DNA of 10,281 nucleotides, taken from contig SFUB01000047.1 of assembly GCA_004561785.1 (NCBI GenBank), positions 1-10,281 of the forward strand, written 5' to 3'. This stretch comes from a bacterium (GTDB taxonomy: Bacteria > Bacillota_I > Bacilli_A > RFN20 > CAG-826). Both the position numbers and the translations under genes were made by a program. Shown here one piece after another: positions 1 to 5,356 of the stretch (position 1 is the first letter of the stretch; each line of letters begins with the position of its first letter). Below the pieces are notes generated by a model. The model was not told the DNA's origin, searched no databases, and worked only from the letters and a program-made list of their open reading frames with translations.

Positions 1-417
1 AAGCAGGGCGTTGAAAGCGCCTTGGGACATCATATGGACTTCATCGATGATGTAGATTTTGTATTTGCCCTTGATAGGGGCGTAATTTACTTTCTCAATA
101 AGCTCACGGACCTGATCCACCCCATTATTGCTGGCGGCGTCGATTTCAATGACGTCTGGATGGGACCCCGAATTGAGAGCCTCGCAGTTTGAACAGCGGT
201 TGCATTGATGGCCTAAACCCTCCTCGCAATTGAGGGCCTTTGCAAATAGACGCGCCATCGTGGTTTTCCCGGTTCCGCGGGGACCGCAAAAAAGATAGGC
301 GTGGGCGATTTTGCCTCTAATGATGGAATTGCGAAGGGTGCGGATTATGACTTTTTGACCGGCTACTTCCTCGAAAGTCTGAGGCCGGTACTTGTTGTAC
401 AAAGCGGTATAGGCCAT
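1..417 (-). CDS. dnaX: DNA polymerase III gamma/tau subunit, N-terminal part (cut by window edge)
   Basis: This is the clamp-loader ATPase of the replicative polymerase, which opens the sliding clamp and loads it on DNA. Only the first 139 residues are in the window; the gene runs off the left edge. The protein opens MAYTALYNKYRP, the usual DnaX start. Walker A is GPRGTGKT (residues 45-52), and four zinc-ligand cysteines lie at 64, 72, 75 and 78. The family's DAASNNGVDQVREL segment is at 93-106, and Walker B IYIIDE at 121-126 is followed by VHMMSQGAFNALL. The ATG at 417-415 is the only reasonable start, because an in-frame TAA lies eight codons upstream with no start codon between. No Shine-Dalgarno sits at normal distance; a TATAAT box ends 9 bases before the ATG. 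The gene is divergent from prfA. Identification is secure. Whether both gamma and tau forms are made cannot be seen here. Confidence 0.97.
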   Translation of the reverse strand, partial: MAYTALYNKYRPQTFEEVAGQKVIIRTLRNSIIRGKIAHAYLFCGPRGTGKTTMARLFAKALNCEEGLGHQCNRCSNCEALNSGSHPDVIEIDAASNNGVDQVRELIEKVNYAPIKGKYKIYIIDEVHMMSQGAFNALL

Positions 418-426
418 AGCAGGGTA

Positions 427-432
427 ATTATA
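427..432 (-). promoter_or_regulatory. Candidate -10 box for dnaX (near-leaderless)
   Basis: The minus strand reads a perfect TATAAT here, only 9 bases before the dnaX ATG. A start point about 6-7 bases downstream would leave a leader of about 2-4 bases, which fits the absence of a ribosome binding site near the ATG. The hexamer 17 bases upstream is TAGGAA (455-450), a poor match to TTGACA. This is inferred from sequence alone. Confidence 0.5.
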
Positions 433-458
433 ACTTTCTTAATCCCCCCTTCCTAGGT

Positions 459-473
459 CTAATCAAAGATTAG
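459..473. repeat. Small inverted repeat between the divergent dnaX and prfA promoters
   Basis: CTAATC-AAA-GATTAG is a 6-base dyad with a 3-base centre. It lies between the two outward-facing candidate -35 regions (455-450 for dnaX, 471-476 for prfA) and slightly overlaps the latter. It could be a protein-binding site serving both promoters, or chance. No known operator is recognised. Confidence 0.35.
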
Positions 474-490
474 GAGAGGCACTATTGCCA

Positions 491-499
491 TGCTATAAT
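491..499 (+). promoter_or_regulatory. Extended -10 promoter element for prfA
   Basis: TGCTATAAT is a TGn-extended -10 with a perfect TATAAT (494-499). Extended -10 promoters tolerate weak -35 boxes; the hexamer 17 bases upstream is TAGGAG (471-476), a poor match. Transcription would begin near 505-507, about 5 bases before the first prfA ATG and about 17 before the second. Confidence 0.6.
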
Positions 500-510
500 T
501 TTGCCCGTTT

Positions 511-1605
511 ATGGAAGAGAGCATGCGTAAAAGGCTTGAAATCACTCAAGCAAGACTCACTCAAATTGAAAAAGAACTTTCTGAAGAATCTATCGCCGAG
601 GATCTGCCGAAATTAACTAAACTCACCAAGGAAAGAGCTTATCTAGAACCCATCGTCTGCAAATTCGATGAGTACCTGAAATCCGAGAAGAATTATCAGG
701 ACAGCTTCGCTTTGGAGGAAATGGGTGACCCCGAAATGACGGAGCTTGCCAAGGAAGAGCGGAAAGCAGCCATGAACTCCATGGAAGCCTTAGAACGGGA
801 GCTTCATTTGCTTTTGGTCCCTCGCGATCCTAACGACGACAAGAACATCATCGTGGAAATCCGTGGCGCCGTCGGAGGAGATGAGGCCAACCTTTTCGCC
901 GGAGATCTTCTTCACATGTATGCTAAATATGCGGAGTCCCAAGGCTGGAGCCTGAAACTTTTGGATGCTTCGCTTGGGGCTGCGGGGGGCTATGCTTCGG
1001 TTTCCTTCATGATTAAAGGCGAGTCCGTTTATTCGAAGATGAAATTTGAAAGCGGCGCCCATCGGGTGCAAAGGGTCCCGAAGACTGAATCGCAAGGGAG
1101 GATTCATACTTCGACCGCTACCGTTTTGGTCATGCCGGAAGCGGAAGAAGTGGATGTCAAAATCAATCCGGCCGATTTGAAGATTGATACCTATCACTCC
1201 CAAGGCGCGGGGGGCCAAAACGTCAACAAAACGGAATCGGCGGTCCGAATCACTCACCTTCCGACCGGCCTTGTTGTTGCCTGCCAAACCGAGAAAGCCC
1301 AATTGCAGAACAAAGAAATTGCCATGCAAATGATCCGGGCCAAAGTCGCTGCCTATTTCCAAGAGAAAGAAAATTCCAAACGCGCCCAAGAACGCAAACT
1401 GAAGGTAGGGACGGGAGAGCGGTCGGAGAAAATCCGCACTTATAACTATCCGCAAAACAGGGTCACTGATCATCGCATCGGCTTTACTATCAATCAACTC
1501 GACCGCGTTATGGAAGGGGAATTGGAGCCCGTGATTGACGCCCTGATCCACTTCGACCAAGAGCAAAAAATGCTGGAAGAAGGGAAAGGAGAAGCCGATG
1601 CCTAA
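511..1605 (+). CDS. prfA: Peptide chain release factor 1 (RF1)
   Basis: RF1 recognises UAA and UAG in the ribosomal A site and triggers release of the finished protein. The span gives 364 residues, the family's usual length. The N-terminal helical domain is followed by the class signature HRVQRVPKTESQGRIHTS. Its P190-K191-T192 is the anticodon-like P-x-T tripeptide specific to RF1. The catalytic loop has GGQ at 234-236, followed by NVNKTESAVRITH. Its glutamine is the expected target of PrmC, encoded immediately downstream. The start is uncertain: ATG 523 (Met5) gives MRKRLE, which lines up better with the N-terminus of other RF1 proteins. It also leaves room for a short leader after the -10 element at 494-499, with a weak GGAAGAG (513-519) ahead of it. 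ATG 511 would be almost leaderless. The gene heads a run of plus-strand genes. Confidence 0.97.
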   Translation: MEESMRKRLEITQARLTQIEKELSEESIAEDLPKLTKLTKERAYLEPIVCKFDEYLKSEKNYQDSFALEEMGDPEMTELAKEERKAAMNSMEALERELHLLLVPRDPNDDKNIIVEIRGAVGGDEANLFAGDLLHMYAKYAESQGWSLKLLDASLGAAGGYASVSFMIKGESVYSKMKFESGAHRVQRVPKTESQGRIHTSTATVLVMPEAEEVDVKINPADLKIDTYHSQGAGGQNVNKTESAVRITHLPTGLVVACQTEKAQLQNKEIAMQMIRAKVAAYFQEKENSKRAQERKLKVGTGERSEKIRTYNYPQNRVTDHRIGFTINQLDRVMEGELEPVIDALIHFDQEQKMLEEGKGEADA

Positions 1606-2443
1606 GATTTTCGAGATATATAATAAAGCCATCGCCGAAGGCAAAGGGCACGACGTTCTTTCCAATGATATTCGCACCTTGATCGCGAAAGACAACGGTT
1701 TCAAAGATCCTATCGACACCTTGTTTTATCGCGACTCCGAAATGAAGAACGAAAATCTTTTTGAAGAGCAATTTAAGCGGCTTTTGCGGGGGGAACCGGT
1801 CGAATATATTATTGAAGAAGCGGCGTTTTTGCAGTTCAAACTCCATGTGGACCCCCGCGTTTTAATCCCACGGATGGAAACCCAGGAGTTGGTCGCGAAG
1901 ATCTCGGAGCAAATCAGCAAATGGTATGATCCGCGAAATTTCCTAGTTTGCGCGGATGTCGGAACGGGGTCTGGCGCGATCGCCATTGCTTTGAAATCGA
2001 TGTTCCCAAATTGGCTTGTTTCGGCTTCGGATTTATCTCAAGACGCTTTAGACGTCGCGAGAGAAAACATTAAAAAATACAATTTGGCCATTCGCACATT
2101 CCAAGGGGATTCCTTGGAGCCGTTCATTAAAGAAAACATGAATCTGGATATTTTGGTGAGCAATCCGCCTTATATCCAAGACCGCAGCAAGACCCAAGAC
2201 TCGGTAAAGAACTTTGAGCCCGCTTCCGCTTTGTGGCTTGATAAGAACAATTCGGTTTACGAGAAGATCTTCCGGGATGCCTATAAAGTCAAGCGCGGAG
2301 AATTGCTGATGTGCTTTGAAATCGATGATGGCCTCGAAGATTATCTGATGGATCTCATGGCCAGATACCTTCGTGATTATGAATTTGTTTTCGAGAAAGA
2401 CCTTAATGGAATGACGCGTTTCCTATTTGTCAATCTAAAGTGA
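1598..2443 (+). CDS. prmC: Release factor glutamine methyltransferase
   Basis: PrmC (HemK family) uses S-adenosylmethionine to methylate the glutamine of the GGQ motif in RF1 and RF2, which speeds peptide release. The 281-residue protein has the family layout: an N-terminal helical domain that docks on the release factor (about 1-75), then a Rossmann methyltransferase fold. GEPVEYI (65-71) and LIPRMETQELV (89-99) are the expected linker motifs. ADVGTGSGAIAIAL (119-132) is the cofactor-binding glycine motif. NPPY at 189-192 is the catalytic motif that holds the substrate amide. The ATG lies inside the last codons of prfA, overlapping it by 8 bases, with AAAGGAG six bases upstream, so translation is probably coupled. 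The stop is TGA. Both GGQ substrates are encoded in this window (prfA, prfB). Confidence 0.96.
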   Translation: MPKIFEIYNKAIAEGKGHDVLSNDIRTLIAKDNGFKDPIDTLFYRDSEMKNENLFEEQFKRLLRGEPVEYIIEEAAFLQFKLHVDPRVLIPRMETQELVAKISEQISKWYDPRNFLVCADVGTGSGAIAIALKSMFPNWLVSASDLSQDALDVARENIKKYNLAIRTFQGDSLEPFIKENMNLDILVSNPPYIQDRSKTQDSVKNFEPASALWLDKNNSVYEKIFRDAYKVKRGELLMCFEIDDGLEDYLMDLMARYLRDYEFVFEKDLNGMTRFLFVNLK

Positions 2444-2445
2444 TA

Positions 2446-2453
2446 TAAGGAGG
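2446..2453 (+). promoter_or_regulatory. Strong Shine-Dalgarno for the TsaC-RpiB fusion gene
   Basis: TAAGGAGG is an eight-base match to the 16S anti-Shine-Dalgarno. It lies between the prmC stop and the next ATG (2458), with a short 4-base spacer. It fixes the start at 2458 and suggests efficient independent initiation. Confidence 0.85.
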
Positions 2454-2457
2454 CTTT

Positions 2458-3510
2458 ATGGGAAAGGTATTGTTTTGGAAAAATGCTGAGGAAGCGGCGG
2501 AGCTTCTGAAGAAGGGCGAACTCGTTTGCTTCCCCACCGAGACCGTTTATGGCATCGGCGCGATCGCCTCAAGCGAGGCGGCTTTTGAAAAATTGGTTCA
2601 GGCGAAAAGACGCCCGCCCATGAAGCCGTTCACCCTGATGTGCTCCTCGCTTGGCCAAGCGGCGGAATACTGCGAGGTTGACGTCCGTTCTCTTGCTGTG
2701 ATGAAACGTTACATGCCTGGGCAGATTACCGTCTTGGTTCCGGCCAGAAAAAATCTAGCTTCTTGGATTACTTTAGGGACCCCGTTGATTGGAATTCGCG
2801 TCCCGGATTCCCAAAATGTCTTGGATTTAATAGAGAAAGTTGGCTGCCCCTTACTCGTTCCTTCGGCGAACCGCTCCGGCGATCCAACCGCTTCAACGTT
2901 TGAAGAGGCATTTGCCGCGTTTAAAGACGAAGCGAATTTCATCAAAGGCGAGTGTACCTCTCACCAAGCTTCGACCATCGTGAAAATGGAACCGGGCTTC
3001 GGCATCTCTTTGGTCCGCGAAGGACCCATTCCGTTTTCTGAAATCAAGGAGACCTACGATAACGCGGCTATGAACGTTTCTCTCGGCTGCGATCATGGGG
3101 CTTTTGATTTGAAGAGCGCCATTCGTCTGCACCTGCAAGGCCGGGGCTTCAATGTATTGGATGAGGGAACGGACTCCAAAGCGTCTTGCGATTACCCGCT
3201 TTTTGCATTCCGCGTGGCGGAGAATGTATCCGAGGGCAAAGCTGAACTCGGAATCGTTTGCTGCACTTCCGGAGAAGGCGTTTGCATCGCGGCCAATAAA
3301 GTCAAAGGGGTCCGATGCGGCATCGGTTATGAGGATGATTGCGCCGCCAAACTCCGCGAACACAATAATGCGAACGTCATCAGCTTTGGCGCGAAGTACA
3401 TGAAAGAAGAAGACGTCCTGCGCAGAGTGGATATTTTCCTGCTTTCCAAGTTCTCTCCTTTGGAAAAGCATCATAGGCGTGTAGCGGAAATCGACGAATT
3501 CGAAAAGTAA
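2458..3510 (+). CDS. Fused threonylcarbamoyl-AMP synthase (TsaC/Sua5) and ribose-5-phosphate isomerase B
   Basis: This single 350-residue frame carries two enzymes. Residues 1 to about 192 form a YrdC-type domain: CFPTETVYGIG (24-34), a K50-R51 then M55-K56-P57-F58 region, and PSANRSG (135-141) bind threonine, bicarbonate and ATP. The product is threonylcarbamoyl-AMP, donor for tRNA t6A37. The usual Sua5 C-terminal domain is absent. After about 14 linker residues, an RpiB domain starts at Met205 (NVSLGCDHGAFDLK). It has D212-H213, a phosphate loop with C269 at the catalytic cysteine position (C-T-S-G-E-G), IAANKVKGVRCG, H302 in EHNNANVISFG, and a C-terminal H338/R341 pair; K337 replaces the arginine found in E. 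coli. RpiB interconverts ribose-5-phosphate and ribulose-5-phosphate. In Bacillus subtilis, ywlC (sua5) and ywlF (rpiB) lie close together near prfA and prmC. An internal AAGGAG (3046-3051) is 18 bases before the Met205 codon, too far to suggest a strong second start. Confidence 0.93.
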   Translation: MGKVLFWKNAEEAAELLKKGELVCFPTETVYGIGAIASSEAAFEKLVQAKRRPPMKPFTLMCSSLGQAAEYCEVDVRSLAVMKRYMPGQITVLVPARKNLASWITLGTPLIGIRVPDSQNVLDLIEKVGCPLLVPSANRSGDPTASTFEEAFAAFKDEANFIKGECTSHQASTIVKMEPGFGISLVREGPIPFSEIKETYDNAAMNVSLGCDHGAFDLKSAIRLHLQGRGFNVLDEGTDSKASCDYPLFAFRVAENVSEGKAELGIVCCTSGEGVCIAANKVKGVRCGIGYEDDCAAKLREHNNANVISFGAKYMKEEDVLRRVDIFLLSKFSPLEKHHRRVAEIDEFEK

Positions 3511-3520
3511 ATTAGGCAAA

Positions 3521-3562
3521 GCCACCCATCCCCTTTTAAAGATAGGTATGGGTGGCCCTTTT
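3521..3562 (+). terminator. Hairpin between rpiB domain and comFA: possible terminator or start-codon sequestering structure
   Basis: GCCACCCAT (3521-3529) pairs perfectly with ATGGGTGGC (3548-3556) around an 18-base loop, followed by CCTTTT. The GC-rich stem and short T run resemble a weak Rho-independent terminator for the upstream genes. The right arm begins with the comFA ATG itself, so the same structure would hide the start codon in RNA. The large loop and only four consecutive T residues keep confidence moderate. Confidence 0.5.
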
Positions 3563-4714
3563 GTATGTCCGGTATGCGGAAATTCTGATCCGAGGCTAAT
3601 CGGGATCAAAAACGGAAAGCCATATTGCCGAAAATGCATCATTTTTTGTGGCAAGGAAGCACCACCATTTTTGCCTTGTCCAAAAGAAGCACCCCTTCAA
3701 TTGCCCTATTCCCTTTCGAAGGAGCAACACGTTCTATCTCAGCGGATAATCTACAATTTCGTCCATGGCATCGACACCCTCGTTTACGCTGTTTGCGGAT
3801 CCGGTAAGACGGAAATAAGCTACGGGGTTCTTTCTTATGCCATGGAAAGGGGAATGAGCGTTGGCTTTGCCCTTCCTCGACGCGATGTCGTCATTGAACT
3901 TCACCAACGTTTGGTTTCGGCTTTTCCAAAGAACCGCATCGTCGCGGTTTATGGCGGGCATAATTCGGTTCTGGATGGAGATTGCCTCGTCTTGACAACG
4001 CATCAGCTTTTCCGCTACCCAAAATACTTTGACCTTTTGGTGATGGATGAATTGGATGCCTTCCCTTTTCATGGGAGCGATGTGCTGGAGGCTATGTTCT
4101 ATCGGGCTCTTAGAGGCCACTGCCTCATGATGTCAGCAACTCCTTCCAAAACGATTGTTTCATTGTTTAAATCACCCGGCCACGAGATGCTTACCCTGCA
4201 TACAAGGTTTCATAAGCATCCCATCCCGGTTCCGACCGTTAAAATTCTTCGTAATCCCGCAAAAATCCTATTTTTAATTTCGAAATTGCGGGATTTTCGA
4301 AAAAAGAAGAAGCCATGTTTCGTCTTCGTTCCGACGATTTCCGAGTGTGAAACCGTGTTTCGCGTGCTTCGCCTTTTTGTCCCGGGAGGCAGCTTCGTTC
4401 ATTCAAAGAAACCTGATCGCTCGCGGGTCATTTCCGATTTCAAAAAAGGCAGGTTCCTTTATCTTGTGACGACCGCCGTTTTGGAACGAGGGATTACCGT
4501 TAAAAATCTTCAAGTGATTGTCTATGACGCCCATTCCGAAATTTATAACGCCGCCAGTTTGATTCAGATTGCCGGAAGAGCGGGGAGGAAAGCCGATGCG
4601 CCCAAGGGAGAAGTCTATTTCGTCGCCGAAAAAGAGAAGCCATTCTTGGCTGCGGCCGTTAAAGAAATTGAGTACTGCAACACCTTTCTGCAAAGCGTGT
4701 CTCCACCCCGTTAG
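3548..4714 (+). CDS. comFA: ComFA-like competence DNA helicase/translocase
   Basis: ComFA is a superfamily 2 ATPase that helps pull single-stranded DNA into the cytoplasm during natural transformation. This protein has 388 residues, shorter than the roughly 460 of Bacillus subtilis, with the N-terminal extension mostly missing. It opens with a four-cysteine zinc finger (C7, C10, C27, C30). Walker A CGSGKT is at 83-88 and the DEAD-type motif DELD at 167-170, within VMDELDAFPF, close to the ComFA hallmark DEVDAFPY. SAT is at 196-198, motif V at 308-317 (TTAVLERGIT), and motif VI at 340-347 (QIAGRAGR). ATG 3548 is the only start codon in the open frame ahead of the zinc finger. Its ribosome site is poor (AGG one base upstream), and it lies in a hairpin arm. 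The 3' end overlaps comFC. A PriA-like helicase is less likely given the DELDAFPF motif and the comFC neighbour. Confidence 0.92.
   Translation: MGGPFVCPVCGNSDPRLIGIKNGKPYCRKCIIFCGKEAPPFLPCPKEAPLQLPYSLSKEQHVLSQRIIYNFVHGIDTLVYAVCGSGKTEISYGVLSYAMERGMSVGFALPRRDVVIELHQRLVSAFPKNRIVAVYGGHNSVLDGDCLVLTTHQLFRYPKYFDLLVMDELDAFPFHGSDVLEAMFYRALRGHCLMMSATPSKTIVSLFKSPGHEMLTLHTRFHKHPIPVPTVKILRNPAKILFLISKLRDFRKKKKPCFVFVPTISECETVFRVLRLFVPGGSFVHSKKPDRSRVISDFKKGRFLYLVTTAVLERGITVKNLQVIVYDAHSEIYNAASLIQIAGRAGRKADAPKGEVYFVAEKEKPFLAAAVKEIEYCNTFLQSVSPPR
4582..4590 (+). promoter_or_regulatory. Shine-Dalgarno for comFC inside comFA motif VI codons
   Basis: GGGGAGGAA contains GGAGG (4584-4588) seven bases before ATG 4596, an ideal spacing. 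The same bases encode the G-R-K that end the ComFA helicase motif VI, so the match might be a by-product of that coding. It is the only strong ribosome site near the possible comFC starts and favours 4596. Confidence 0.55.
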
Positions 4715-5288
4715 CGGAGCTTCGTTCCTTTTGCTTTCCCCGGCGTCATCGATTTTGTGCCCAAAATGCTACGCGAAGATGAAACCGGTCTTCTTCCGGT
4801 GGAAAGTTGGCGACATTCCGTGCCTTTCGATTTATTTCTATAACGCGGAGATCCGCACGCTTCTATATCGTTTTAAAGGCTGCGGGGATTATGAGCTTAA
4901 GGACGTTTTCTTCGCTTACTTGTCTTTTTGGTTTCCCCTCCGCTTCCATGGGTACACCTTAGTTCCCGCCCCCTCTTCAAAGAGCCATGACGAAGCGCGC
5001 GGATTCAATCAAGTGGAGGCCATGTGCCAATGTCTTGGTTTGCCAATCGCCCATTACCTAGAAAAGCGGGTGGAGGCAAAGCAAAGCGATCTTTCCGCCC
5101 AGCAGAGAAAAGAAGTCTGGAAATACATGGCTTACGTAGGGCCTTCTTCGCTCCGCGGGAAGAAAATAATGCTCGTCGATGATGTTTATACGACCGGTTC
5201 CACCGCGAAAGCTTGCCTATCTTTGCTTAAGGCCAGAGGGCCCAAAAAGCTTGTTTTCCTTGCCATGTCGAAAACCTTGCGGAAATAG
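4596..5288 (+). CDS. comFC: ComFC-family phosphoribosyltransferase-like competence protein
   Basis: ComFC proteins have a zinc finger followed by a type I phosphoribosyltransferase fold. They are needed for transformation in Gram-positive species, and related proteins act in Gram-negative DNA uptake. From ATG 4596 the protein has 230 residues. Cysteine pairs C32/C35 and C56/C59 form the zinc site. The ARGFNQ motif (134-139) and the PRPP-binding loop VDDVYTTGST (194-203) are typical. The start is uncertain. ATG 4596 has an ideal GGAGG but adds a basic leader of about 30 residues before the first cysteine, whereas ComFC proteins usually begin close to that cysteine. A TTG at 4668 (206 residues) fits the family better but has little ribosome site; ATG 4569 is possible but has no advantage. 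With 4596 the overlap with comFA is 119 bases, implying coupled expression. The product's enzymatic substrate is not established. Confidence 0.88.
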   Translation: MRPREKSISSPKKRSHSWLRPLKKLSTATPFCKACLHPVSGASFLLLSPASSILCPKCYAKMKPVFFRWKVGDIPCLSIYFYNAEIRTLLYRFKGCGDYELKDVFFAYLSFWFPLRFHGYTLVPAPSSKSHDEARGFNQVEAMCQCLGLPIAHYLEKRVEAKQSDLSAQQRKEVWKYMAYVGPSSLRGKKIMLVDDVYTTGSTAKACLSLLKARGPKKLVFLAMSKTLRK

Positions 5289-5300
5289 GATTCCCCTTCG

Positions 5301-5329
5301 TTGCTTACCATTTCTAGAAATGGTAGAAT
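5301..5329 (+). promoter_or_regulatory. Candidate secA promoter
   Basis: TTGCTT (5301-5306) and TAGAAT (5324-5329) are separated by 17 bases. The -10 has an upstream TGG, making an extended -10 (TGGTAGAAT). Transcription would start near 5336, leaving a leader of about 20 bases that contains the AGGAG site. This would let secA and prfB be expressed apart from the competence genes upstream. Confidence 0.6.
5306..5325. promoter_or_regulatory. Perfect 20-base palindrome filling the secA promoter spacer (possible operator)
   Basis: TACCATTTCTAGAAATGGTA reads identically on both strands. It runs from the last base of the -35 hexamer through the whole spacer into the first two bases of the -10. 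The AT-rich arms and lack of a following T run argue against a terminator for comFC; a dimeric repressor site fits the position better. It does not match CIRCE, CtsR, PerR or LexA operators as I know them. Confidence 0.55.
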
Positions 5330-5345
5330 TCTCAGGCTTTCTACT

Positions 5346-5350
5346 AGGAG
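5346..5350 (+). promoter_or_regulatory. Ribosome binding site selecting the GTG start of secA
   Basis: AGGAG lies six bases before GTG 5357. No ATG competes, and the encoded MANFIESIF is a normal SecA beginning, so the GTG start is well supported. Confidence 0.85.
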
Positions 5351-5356
5351 TTTTTT

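Noticed and set aside
790..1719. A 309-codon minus-strand frame opposite prfA
   Set aside because: It lies opposite a clearly conserved gene, runs on into prmC, and has no recognisable domains.
3046..3072. Internal AAGGAG and ATG as a separate rpiB start
   Set aside because: The 18-base gap is too long for efficient initiation, and the frame is continuous with the TsaC domain. Minor internal initiation cannot be excluded.
5306..5325. The 20-base palindrome as a comFC transcription terminator
   Set aside because: The stem is AT-rich and is followed by GAATTCTC rather than a T run. Its position within a promoter fits an operator better.
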